Counted from the stretch's first letter, positions 1 through 6,489 are shown. The stretch is DNA of 8,145 nt from CAZBPZ01 sp964493955 (GCA_964493955.1 CAZBPZ010000071.1:1-8145), one strand, 5' to 3'. Notes: generated by a model from the sequence alone, not told the origin. Translations and numbers: made by a program.

Positions 1-8
1 AAAGGGTG

Positions 9-41
9 GGCCAGGGTCTAACCCGGTCTCATGACCTGGCC
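9..41 (-). terminator. Hairpin beyond the end of the minus-strand operon, possible terminator
   Basis: The arms GGCCAGG (9-15) and CCTGGCC (35-41) are perfectly complementary. The stem continues with GTC/GAC inside if one G (16) is bulged or shifted. The loop is about 14-18 nt. It lies 84 nt past the TGA of the thiamine-diphosphate enzyme gene. Read on the minus strand, the stem is followed by CCCACCCTTT, which is only a weak T-tract and is cut by the window edge. Position favours a transcription terminator, but the poor T-run makes this uncertain. Bases 42-124 hold nothing else I recognise. Confidence 0.35.
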
Positions 42-124
42 TAGAGTGTCCCATTTACGCTGAAGACCTACACGTGCTCTAGCCGGCCCGTTCCGCGGCG
101 ACCGACCTCAGCCCCACCCCCTCA

Positions 125-1810
125 TCATCTCTGCAGGTAATATACGTTGACCATGTTCTTCACCCCGGCAATGAAAGGCGACAGGGACTCGTGGTCAACC
201 TCCACGTTGACGATTGACGGCTTCCCGCTGGCGGCCGCCCGCCTGATGGCCGGTATGATTTCCGCCGGGTCGGTGACCATCTCGCCGTAGCCGTCCCACA
301 TGGACACCAGCTTCTCATAGGCCCGCATGTCGTAGAGCTCGGTGTGGCACTGCCCCCTCTCTTCCACCTCCTTGGCCCAGGTGTACTTCTGCTCCAGGCG
401 GATCATCCCCCAGGCTGAGTCGTTGGAGATGACGCACACCACCGGGACCCCCAGCCTGGCCATGGTGTCCATCTCCATGGTATAGAAGCCGAAGCTGCCG
501 TCGCCGGTGTACCACAGGACAGGCTTGCGGTTTGTCACCCAGGCCCCAACAACGCTGGCCGGGCCCTTGCCGATCATCCCGGTAGCGCTGCCCGCATGAA
601 GCTGGCCGGGCCGGGTTACCGTCACGGCACGGCCCATCCACACACTGGCCTCGCCGCCGTCAATGACGACGTTCCAGTCGCGCCCCTCTTCGGCCAGGAA
701 CCTGGCCACCTCCCCGGCGCAGCGCGCCGGGTGAATCGGTCTTCCCTCAGCCCGGTACTCATCAGGCAGGGCCTCGACGCCCGTCTTGACCGGGCCCACC
801 CACGATGTCTCCACCGGCCTCTGGCGCTTGCTCCTCACGGCCTCCAGCAGCTGGCGGGCCACCGGGCCCGTTCCCCCGACGATGCCGACGTCCGCCCGCA
901 CGTTGAAGCCGATATTCCTCATGTCAGTGTGCACCTGAATGACCTTGGCATCAGGGGGGACAATCCGCCCCTGACCCAGCCTGAAGTCGAACCGACAGCC
1001 CATGGCCAGCACCACGTCGGCGCGCATCACGGCGTTGGCCCTCAGGAGGGGGTTCGCCAGCTCGTCCCCGAACAGTCCCCGGCAGGACGCCGCCGCTACA
1101 CCCAGCGGCATCTTGAGATAGTCCGAGAGGGCCGCCACATCGGCGGCATAGTCGCCGATGCTGAACCTGGCTCCATCGGCAATCAGGGCTGCCGGGCGCT
1201 CGGCATTCACCAGGAGCTCCGCGGCCGCATCCACCAGCTCGGGGTCGCCGAAGGGAATCGCCTCGGTGCGGTTCTTGGATGGGAACCTGACTGCCGACTC
1301 CTCAACCGAGTTAATCAGATAGTCCGCCGGGGCCTCCAGGTACACTGGCCCCGGGGCGGTGTCCACGGCGTGGCGCAGGGCCATGGTAACATACTCCGGA
1401 ATACGCTCCGGGCTGGTTATCTTCCGCGCCCACTTGGAGCATGCTTCCATCACGTTCAGCGTTGACATGTCCTGCAGGGGGCCGGCGTCCCTGGCATTAG
1501 CCACCACCGCCCCGCCGATGTGGAGGAGCGGCACGCCCATCTCCAGCGCCTCTACCATGCCGGGCGTCGTGTTAACCACCCCGGGCCCGGCGGTAGTCAC
1601 CACCACCGCTGGCTTCCCGGTGGCATTCGTGTAGGTGATGGCCGCGTACATGGCCGCACACTCGTGCCGCATGTCGATAATCTCTATCCCCGCGGCACGC
1701 ATCCCGTAGAAGATGGGCATAATGTGCCCGCCGCAGAGGACGAACGCCTTCTCAATACCCTCGTTTGCCAGTGCCCTCCCGAAAAGGGCTCCACCGCTGA
1801 TCTGACCCAC
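125..1810 (-). CDS. Thiamine-diphosphate-dependent enzyme, acetolactate synthase / 2-hydroxyacyl-CoA lyase-like
   Basis: A 561-residue cytoplasmic enzyme with the three-domain layout of the ThDP decarboxylase/lyase superfamily. The N-terminal pyrimidine-binding domain (about 1-170) carries the cofactor-activating glutamate E50 in the run DMRHECAAMYAA, and the GPG turn of this domain follows. The central domain spans about 190-325. The C-terminal diphosphate-binding domain (about 370-545) has the GDG...N motif: G436-D437-G438, ending at N463-D464. Length and layout fit acetolactate synthase large subunits, 2-hydroxyacyl-CoA lyases and oxalyl-CoA decarboxylases. The PLQD...VEAC-type stretch after the first domain leans towards the lyase branch, but no CoA-binding basic tail is visible (the protein ends VYYLQR). 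An acetolactate synthase role in valine/isoleucine synthesis is less likely, because no regulatory subunit or ilv gene is adjacent. The start is taken as GTG at 1810, behind a strong Shine-Dalgarno. The longer frame from ATG 1879 adds 23 residues (Gly-rich then Arg/Lys-rich) with no such site. It is the last gene of the minus-strand set, 79 nt after the VOC gene. Reaction and substrate are not determinable from sequence. Confidence 0.9.
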   Translation of the reverse strand: MGQISGGALFGRALANEGIEKAFVLCGGHIMPIFYGMRAAGIEIIDMRHECAAMYAAITYTNATGKPAVVVTTAGPGVVNTTPGMVEALEMGVPLLHIGGAVVANARDAGPLQDMSTLNVMEACSKWARKITSPERIPEYVTMALRHAVDTAPGPVYLEAPADYLINSVEESAVRFPSKNRTEAIPFGDPELVDAAAELLVNAERPAALIADGARFSIGDYAADVAALSDYLKMPLGVAAASCRGLFGDELANPLLRANAVMRADVVLAMGCRFDFRLGQGRIVPPDAKVIQVHTDMRNIGFNVRADVGIVGGTGPVARQLLEAVRSKRQRPVETSWVGPVKTGVEALPDEYRAEGRPIHPARCAGEVARFLAEEGRDWNVVIDGGEASVWMGRAVTVTRPGQLHAGSATGMIGKGPASVVGAWVTNRKPVLWYTGDGSFGFYTMEMDTMARLGVPVVCVISNDSAWGMIRLEQKYTWAKEVEERGQCHTELYDMRAYEKLVSMWDGYGEMVTDPAEIIPAIRRAAASGKPSIVNVEVDHESLSPFIAGVKNMVNVYYLQR

Positions 1811-1819
1811 TTTAGTCTT

Positions 1820-1826
1820 CCTCCTT
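1820..1826 (-). promoter_or_regulatory. Shine-Dalgarno that sets the GTG start of the ThDP enzyme
   Basis: On the minus strand this reads AAGGAGG, with 9 nt before GTG at 1810-1808. It sits in a purine-rich leader (about 1812-1845) that contains few plausible codons. No comparable site precedes the upstream ATG at 1879. This supports the shorter protein. Confidence 0.75.
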
Positions 1827-1889
1827 CTCTCTTCTCTGTCTCCTGGGCCCAAAAAGGTAGCGCCGCCGGTGCGACACATCCGTCGCCAC

Positions 1890-2405
1890 CTACCCGCCGC
1901 GCACCTTCATCAACTCGATGATGATACCGCCGGCCTGGCGCGTATCAAAGTAAGCAAACCCGCCGCCATTGGCCTGCTCGCCGGAGAGTATGATTGAAAG
2001 CCCCTTGGCCTTCATCCTCTCCACTTCCTGCTCAAAGTGCTCGGGGGCAACCCCGTAGGCGATGTGGTTGATGCCCTCGCCAAACCTGTCCAGAAAGTCG
2101 TCGTTGACGGTCCTGATAGCGCCTCCGCCGGCCTCAATGAGCTCCAGCGTCATCGTGCCCACCCGGCAGAACCGGACCCGGCCCGGCCTCGCCCCCGGCT
2201 CCGGGGGAACCAGCAGCTTCCCATCCTTGATGACGGGCTCACCGTAAACGGTGAGCTCCTTCCAGGCCGGAGGGGCCACGCCCTGGCTCACCGGGGGGAA
2301 CTCAACGAAGCCCAGGGACCGGTAGTACTCGACCGCCCGGTCCATGTCGGCGACAATCACCCCCAGGTGGTGGAAGGTCCAGTTTTCCGTCTCGTGCTCA
2401 ACCAT
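1890..2405 (-). CDS. VOC/glyoxalase-fold metalloprotein, methylmalonyl-CoA epimerase-like
   Basis: A 171-residue protein of the vicinal oxygen chelate superfamily, with two paired beta-alpha-beta-beta-beta modules. The usual four metal ligands can all be placed: H13 in HHLGVIV, E88 in MTLELIE, H114 in GINHIAYGV and E164 in GIIIELM. It should therefore bind a divalent metal and be active. The ligand set and the INHIAYGV / IIIEL signatures match glyoxalase I and methylmalonyl-CoA epimerase. A stretch between the two modules (about 50-78, Pro/Gly/Arg-rich) is longer than in the shortest epimerases. Possible roles are epimerase, isomerase, lyase or dioxygenase, so the exact reaction is open. The start is ATG 2405, because a strong Shine-Dalgarno lies just ahead. 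An in-frame ATG at 2426 adds seven residues but has no such site. It lies 37 nt after the dehydrogenase gene and 79 nt before the ThDP enzyme gene, so co-transcription is likely. Confidence 0.88.
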   Translation of the reverse strand: MVEHETENWTFHHLGVIVADMDRAVEYYRSLGFVEFPPVSQGVAPPAWKELTVYGEPVIKDGKLLVPPEPGARPGRVRFCRVGTMTLELIEAGGGAIRTVNDDFLDRFGEGINHIAYGVAPEHFEQEVERMKAKGLSIILSGEQANGGGFAYFDTRQAGGIIIELMKVRGG

Positions 2406-2409
2406 ATTG

Positions 2410-2416
2410 CCTCCTT
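2410..2416 (-). promoter_or_regulatory. Shine-Dalgarno that sets the start of the VOC gene
   Basis: On the minus strand this reads AAGGAGG, followed by CAAT and then ATG at 2405-2403. The 4-nt spacing is short but workable. It lies between the two in-frame ATGs (2426 and 2405), and so argues for the downstream one. Confidence 0.65.
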
Positions 2417-2442
2417 GTCCTGCCATCTTATCGTTACCGGGC

Positions 2443-3537
2443 CTACGGTTTCAACAGGACGGCGATATTCTGGCCGCTGTAGACGGAGTCGATTGCCCTC
2501 TGGCAGTCATCAAAGGGGACCACCTCGGATATCAGTGGCCGCGGGTCAACCTGCCCGTGGGAGACGAGATACATGGAGAGGGCCATCACGTCCGGGCCGC
2601 CGGCGGGCCCGCCCAGAACACCGACAATGCGCAGCTGCTTCACCAGCCAGACCATCGGGTTGACCTCCACGGGCGGGACAAAGCCAGCCAGCACGATGGT
2701 GGCACCCCGGCGGCCCATCTCCACCGCCTGGTTGAGTACCTTGCCGTCCCGAACGCAAATGATGACGGCGTTGGGCCCGTCCTCCGTGAGCCGCGCCACC
2801 TCGGTAACGGCGTCGACCTCGCTGGCATTGACGACGGCATCGGCCCCCAGCTCAAGGGCCTTCTCCAGGCGTGACTTGACCAGGTCGACCACCACCACCG
2901 GCGCCGCCCCGGATACCCTGGCGGACATCATGGCCAGCAGCCCGATCTTCCCCGCGCCGATGATGACGGCTGACTGTCCCGGCCTCACTCCCGACCCTAT
3001 TACCGAGCCGATGCCAGTACCCAGCGGCTCAACCAGTGCCGCTGCCTCGTCAGGAACGTGGTCGGGCACTTTCTGCACCGCCAGCGGGGAAACGAGCATG
3101 TACTCGGCAAAGGCCCCATAGGTCTCGTAGTCGCCGGGGCGCCTGGGCACTATCCTCGGTGGCTGTGGCACGCCCGGCAGGCCGGAGCCGGGCACCACCC
3201 GGTCCCCCACCGCCCAGCCGTTCACCCCCTCACCCACCTCCACTATCTCGGCGACAAACTCGTGCCCCGGTATCGCCCCCGGCCGTATAACCATGTCCGG
3301 TCCGGGCATCTCCCTGTCCAGTCCCAGCTCGGCCGCCATCTTGTGACCCATGAGCGCCCCAGGGTGGGTGACCCCCTGCCTGATAAGGGCAAAGGAGCCG
3401 TCCAGGTACTCCAGGTCGCTGCCGCACACGCAGGCGTACCTTGTCTTCAGCAGCAGCATCCCCGGCTCGATGGCAGGCGTCGGCACCTCCCGGCACTCTA
3501 TTCGCCGTTTCTCTCCCGTGGCCACGCAGGCTTTCAT
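2443..3537 (-). CDS. Zinc-dependent medium-chain alcohol/polyol dehydrogenase family protein
   Basis: A 364-residue member of the medium-chain dehydrogenase/reductase family: a GroES-like catalytic domain (about 1-155) followed by a Rossmann domain. The likely catalytic zinc ligands are C38 (in CVCGSD), H92-E93 (in IPGHEF) and E170 (in LVEPLG), the pattern of the threonine/sorbitol dehydrogenase branch. The dinucleotide motif is GAGKIG at 194-199. D218, at the end of the second Rossmann strand (VVVVD), suggests NAD+ rather than NADP+. Two things are odd. The four-cysteine lobe for structural zinc is absent, replaced by a Pro-rich stretch at 116-137. The gap from C38 to H92 is 54 residues, where about 21-25 is usual, and holds a second PGAxxGH motif at 59-65. 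The start is well supported: AAAGGAGG at 3547-3554 stands 9 nt upstream of the ATG. It is the first intact gene of the minus-strand set and probably oxidises a secondary alcohol or reduces a ketone. The substrate is unknown. Confidence 0.9.
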   Translation of the reverse strand: MKACVATGEKRRIECREVPTPAIEPGMLLLKTRYACVCGSDLEYLDGSFALIRQGVTHPGALMGHKMAAELGLDREMPGPDMVIRPGAIPGHEFVAEIVEVGEGVNGWAVGDRVVPGSGLPGVPQPPRIVPRRPGDYETYGAFAEYMLVSPLAVQKVPDHVPDEAAALVEPLGTGIGSVIGSGVRPGQSAVIIGAGKIGLLAMMSARVSGAAPVVVVDLVKSRLEKALELGADAVVNASEVDAVTEVARLTEDGPNAVIICVRDGKVLNQAVEMGRRGATIVLAGFVPPVEVNPMVWLVKQLRIVGVLGGPAGGPDVMALSMYLVSHGQVDPRPLISEVVPFDDCQRAIDSVYSGQNIAVLLKP

Positions 3538-3643
3538 AACTTGTGCCCTCCTTTCCTATCTGGCCAGCATCCCGCTTCACAGGCTGCCATACGCTCTTCT
3601 CCCCGGCCTGCCGGAAACGGCAGCCGCACGCGTGAGCCCGAGG

Positions 3644-3873
3644 CTAGCGTAATCCCCACCGGGGCCTGCGCTTCTCCACAAAGGCCCGCGCCCCGGCACG
3701 CCTCTGAAGATGGCCGCCATGCCCCGCTCGCTCCTCTCAAGCGGCTGGAAGATGGCCATCGGAAAGGGGGTGGGGACCATGGCACGGGCGGTTACCCGGA
3801 CGCTCTTCCCAAGTTTCTGCGCCCTCAGTGGTTCAATAGTGAACTGCTCCACGGGCCCTCGCTGAACACCGGT
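3644..3873 (-). pseudogene. C-terminal remnant of a crotonase (enoyl-CoA hydratase/isomerase)
   Basis: Reading down the minus strand, one frame from about 3858 gives GPVEQ...LRAQKLGKSV, then MAIFQPLERSERGMAAIF to about 3705. This resembles the end of a crotonase core (GLVxxVV...LxxAxxLAxxI) and its C-terminal helices. The next stretch in another frame gives SSEACRGA (about 3687-3710). A third frame then gives ARAFVEKRRPRWGLR followed by TAG (3694-3644). SED-REG-xRAFxEKRxPxW is the standard crotonase ending. A stop (TAG, 3874-3876) lies upstream, and the catalytic core and N-terminus are missing. At least one frameshift, possibly two, is needed to join the parts. It points the same way as the dehydrogenase gene and ends 106 nt before it, so it may be the decayed first gene of that operon. 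An indel from assembly could explain the shift but not the missing core. The identification rests on motif recall without a search. Confidence 0.62.
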
Positions 3874-3972
3874 CTACCGGGGCCAGGGGAAGTCACAAAC
3901 AGGGTAACATAGTTATGGAACACTTGAACCAGCGCTCGGTGCCTTCTTCAGGCCGGCGCAGTACAGCTAACA

Positions 3973-4001
3973 TTGCCCGTCGGGTTCCGTTATACTATAT
4001 C
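3973..4001 (+). promoter_or_regulatory. Candidate sigma-70 promoter for the export operon
   Basis: TTGCCC (3973-3978) and TATATC (3996-4001) are 17 nt apart, each matching four of six consensus bases. The AT-rich TTATACTATATC patch stands out in GC-rich surroundings. TATACT (3991-3996) is an alternative -10 box but lacks a good -35. Transcription would start near 4008, leaving an untranslated leader of about 44 nt before the adaptor gene. I found no good operator or convincing minus-strand promoter in the region. The rest of the gap (3877-3972) holds nothing I recognise. Confidence 0.35.
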
Positions 4002-4051
4002 AGGGCTGGCGTGCAGACCGCCACCTCTAACGGCGTTTTGGGGGTGCAGCT

Positions 4052-5818
4052 ATGGTCTCCAGGGCTCTTGCCTTTGCTTCGGCAAGCGTGATGCTCGGCG
4101 TGCTTGCGGTGGGCTGTAACCGGCCACCGACCACAAGCGAACCGCAGTACCGCCTGGTGGAGGTCACCCGGGGTGACCTGACGGTCGAGGTGACCGCCAG
4201 CGGCAACCTCGCCTATTCAAACAAGGAGGAGCTTTCCTTCGGTGCCGGCGGCACCGTTGGTGAGGTGCTCATCAAGGAGGGTGACACAGTCACCGAGGGG
4301 CAGCAGCTTGCCAGGCTTGACGAGGCAACGGTGCTTTCGCTCGAGAAGGCGGTGACCCTGGCCAGAATCAACCTGCGAGATGCCGAGGACGCGCTCCAGG
4401 AGCTCCTGTCCCCCTCTGAGCTCGAGGTCGCTCAGGCCGAGGCTGCCGTGGCCAGCGCCAGAGTCAACCTGGAGACAGCCGAAGAGAACCTGGAGAGGGC
4501 CAGGCAACCCTACGACGAGGCTGACATCGCCGAAGCCGAGCTGGCACTCGCCAACGCCCGGCTGGCCCTGGACCAGGCCCAGGCCAACTACGATAGGGCT
4601 AAAGCGCAGTATGAGAGCAACCCGTCGGCCCCGGGGTGGGAGCGTAACTACGACCTGAGAGCGGCGCAGCTGGCCGTGGCTGAGTCTAACCTGGCCGCCG
4701 CCGAGGAGGCCCTGGCAGAAATGCAGGCTGGCGCCGACCCCCTCCTGGTGGAGCAGGCGGAGAAGCAGCTGGCGGTTGCCCGGGCCAGCCTGGCGCAAGC
4801 AGAGGAGAACCTGGCCCGGATATCGGGCGAGGCTGACCCTCTGGAGGTGGAGCTCCAGCAGCTGGAGGTGGCCCGCGCCCGGGCGGCCCTTGATGAAGCG
4901 CTCAAGAAGCTCGAGGCGGCCACCATCGTTGCGCCCTTCGCCGGGGTCGTCCTTGCCGTCAACGTTGAGCCTGGCCAGGCAGTCACGGCCACCACACCGG
5001 CAATCATCATTGCCGACTCCACCAGCCTCGAAGCAGTGGTGCTCGTCAATGAGCTGGATATCCCCAGTGTCCGGGTGGGTGACCTGGCGGCTGTGGAGGT
5101 CGACGCCATGGCGGGGGTGAGCTTTCCGGCAGTGGTGACACGTATTGCCCCAACGGCAACAGCCCAGCAGGGGGTGGTCAACTACCGCGTGACCGCCGAG
5201 CTGCAGGCCATCGGGCCACCTACGGCCGGCCAATCAAAAGCCTCCCCACCCGACCCCACCGCCATCAATAGCGTGCTCGACCGGGCGGTCGCCAGCGGGT
5301 ATCTGACGCAGGAGCAGGCCGACGCCATGCGTGAGCGCTTCAGCCAAGGCCAGATGAGAATAACCCCCGAGCAGCTGGAGCAGCTCATCGAGCGGTTTGC
5401 CCGGATGGGGCTGCAGTTCTCCCCGGAGCAGGTAACGCAATTCCGGGAGCGTTTCCTCCAGAAGCGGGCAGCGCCAGGCAATGTCACCGGCATGACCCCC
5501 GAGGATATCCAGCTCAGGGAGGGGCTATCGGTCACGGTGAGCATCATCATCCAGCAGCGGATGGATGTGCTGCTCGTTCCCAACCAGGCAGTCACCCTCG
5601 ATGGTGGCAAGGTTTACGTCAACGTGGCCGTTGGTGACGCTATCGAGCGGCGCCCCGTCATCACCGGCCTGAGCGACTGGCAGAACACCGAAATCATTGA
5701 AGGCCTGAGCGAGGGCGAGCTTGTCGCCATACCTGTATCCACCTCCCCGGGCGGGGGCTCCGAGCAGACGCAGCCGAGCAAAAGTTCCCCCTTCCCGGGC
5801 CTCAGGAGGTTCAAGTGA
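4052..5818 (+). CDS. HlyD/MacA-type periplasmic adaptor lipoprotein of an ABC exporter
   Basis: A 588-residue membrane-fusion (adaptor) protein. Residues 1-21 form a lipoprotein-like signal ending LAVGC, so C22 is probably lipidated and holds the protein on the outer face of the membrane. The first lipoyl half is at about 61-90 (EGDTVTEGQQLARLD). A long alpha-helical hairpin rich in Ala, Glu and Leu follows (about 93-290), then the second lipoyl half (ATIVAPFAGVV, from about 290). The beta-barrel spans about 323-397 and resumes at 488-511. The membrane-proximal domain includes LLVPNQAV. Between the two barrel parts sits a foreign insert of about 95 residues with three 19-residue helical repeats. 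This makes the protein much longer than the roughly 370-400 residues of MacA. The start is ATG 4052 behind a modest GGGGGTG site (4040-4046), chosen because it gives a clean signal peptide. It overlaps the ATPase gene by 4 nt. The adaptor should couple the MacB-like pair to substrate release. The substrate (peptide, lipid, antibiotic or siderophore) is unknown. Confidence 0.9.
   Translation: MVSRALAFASASVMLGVLAVGCNRPPTTSEPQYRLVEVTRGDLTVEVTASGNLAYSNKEELSFGAGGTVGEVLIKEGDTVTEGQQLARLDEATVLSLEKAVTLARINLRDAEDALQELLSPSELEVAQAEAAVASARVNLETAEENLERARQPYDEADIAEAELALANARLALDQAQANYDRAKAQYESNPSAPGWERNYDLRAAQLAVAESNLAAAEEALAEMQAGADPLLVEQAEKQLAVARASLAQAEENLARISGEADPLEVELQQLEVARARAALDEALKKLEAATIVAPFAGVVLAVNVEPGQAVTATTPAIIIADSTSLEAVVLVNELDIPSVRVGDLAAVEVDAMAGVSFPAVVTRIAPTATAQQGVVNYRVTAELQAIGPPTAGQSKASPPDPTAINSVLDRAVASGYLTQEQADAMRERFSQGQMRITPEQLEQLIERFARMGLQFSPEQVTQFRERFLQKRAAPGNVTGMTPEDIQLREGLSVTVSIIIQQRMDVLLVPNQAVTLDGGKVYVNVAVGDAIERRPVITGLSDWQNTEIIEGLSEGELVAIPVSTSPGGGSEQTQPSKSSPFPGLRRFK
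5303..5473 (+). repeat. Three in-frame 57-bp (19-residue) repeats inside the adaptor gene
   Basis: Residues 418-436, 437-455 and 456-474 each begin [L/I/F]-[T/S]-x-E-Q and have R-F at the same offset (429-430, 448-449, 467-468). The pattern is [LIF][TS]xEQ-x6-RF, in exact 19-residue register. A partial fourth start, MTPED, is at 481-485, out of register by six residues. Similarity is clear in protein but weak in DNA, so these are old, diverged copies rather than a recent tandem expansion. Each is predicted to be a short helix started by T/S-P-E. Confidence 0.8.
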
Positions 5819-6489
5819 TCCGCCTCGCCGGCATCACCAAGGTCTACCGGATGGGCCAGCGAGAGCTCACCGTGCTCCGCAGCATTGACCTGACCATCAG
5901 CCGCGGTGAGATGGTTGCTATTATGGGGCCGTCAGGCTCGGGCAAGACAACCCTCCTCAACATCATCGGCTGCCTGGACAGGCCCACTGCCGGCAGCTAC
6001 CTGCTTGATGGGGATGAGGTCAGCCGCCTCAGCAGCCACGACCTGGCCGAGGTGCGCGGCCGGAAGGTGGGCTTTGTCTTCCAGACCTTCAACCTGCTAC
6101 CGCAGCTCTCGGCCCTGGCCAATGTCGAGCTGGGTATCCGCTACTCGCGCCAGGGCGACCATTACCGCGAGCGAGCGCTGCTGGCCCTGGAGAAGGTCGG
6201 CCTCGCCGACCGCGCCAGCCACCGCCCCACCGAGCTGTCCGGCGGCGAGCAGCAGAGAGTGGCCATTGCCCGGGCGCTGGCCAAAGAGCCATCCATCATC
6301 CTGGCCGATGAGCCGACGGGCAACCTTGATAGCCGCTCCGGGGCCGATGTCATGGCGCTCCTCACGGGGCTACATAGCGAGCAGGCGATCACGCTGGTAA
6401 TCGTTACCCATGACGCGGACGTTGCCGCGGTCTGCCAGCGCACCATCAACCTCAAGGATGGCCAGATCGTCACGGGAGCGGCGACATGA
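5815..6489 (+). CDS. ABC exporter ATPase, MacB/LolD type
   Basis: A 224-residue cytoplasmic nucleotide-binding subunit with every expected motif: Walker A GPSGSGKTT (38-46), Q-loop Q90 in FQTFNLLP, signature LSGGEQQR (141-148), Walker B ILADEP (162-167) followed by TGNLD, and switch histidine H199 in VTHD. The SGGEQQRVAIARAL form and the short length are typical of the MacB/LolD/FtsE branch. That branch drives mechanotransmission rather than classic transport through the membrane. It starts at GTG 5815, with AGGAGG (5804-5809) five nt upstream inside the adaptor gene. The GTGA overlap with the adaptor's stop implies coupled translation. It should form a dimer energising the permease encoded next. 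Confidence 0.95.
   Translation: MIRLAGITKVYRMGQRELTVLRSIDLTISRGEMVAIMGPSGSGKTTLLNIIGCLDRPTAGSYLLDGDEVSRLSSHDLAEVRGRKVGFVFQTFNLLPQLSALANVELGIRYSRQGDHYRERALLALEKVGLADRASHRPTELSGGEQQRVAIARALAKEPSIILADEPTGNLDSRSGADVMALLTGLHSEQAITLVIVTHDADVAAVCQRTINLKDGQIVTGAAT

Noticed and set aside
596..1465. Plus-strand open frame of 289 codons opposite the ThDP enzyme gene
   Set aside because: Its product is rich in His/Arg/Gly/Pro with no domain logic, and it lies wholly antisense to a gene with clear motifs. This is a GC-rich shadow frame.
3577..3852. Minus-strand open frame of 91 codons as an intact small gene
   Set aside because: Its first half matches a crotonase C-terminus but its second half does not. 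The matching ending is in another frame, so it is better read as part of a broken gene.
3058..3912. Plus-strand open frame of 284 codons over the dehydrogenase start and the intergenic region
   Set aside because: Low-complexity product, no ribosome site, and antisense to the dehydrogenase and to the crotonase relict, both of which give recognisable motifs.
3890..3930. Minus-strand promoter for the dehydrogenase operon around TATGTT/CATAAC
   Set aside because: No acceptable -35 box at 16-18 nt spacing, and the relict gene lies between this position and the first intact gene.
4217..5233. Minus-strand open frame of 338 codons opposite the adaptor
   Set aside because: Gly/Leu/His/Gln-rich mirror of the repetitive coiled-coil codons, with no independent signals.
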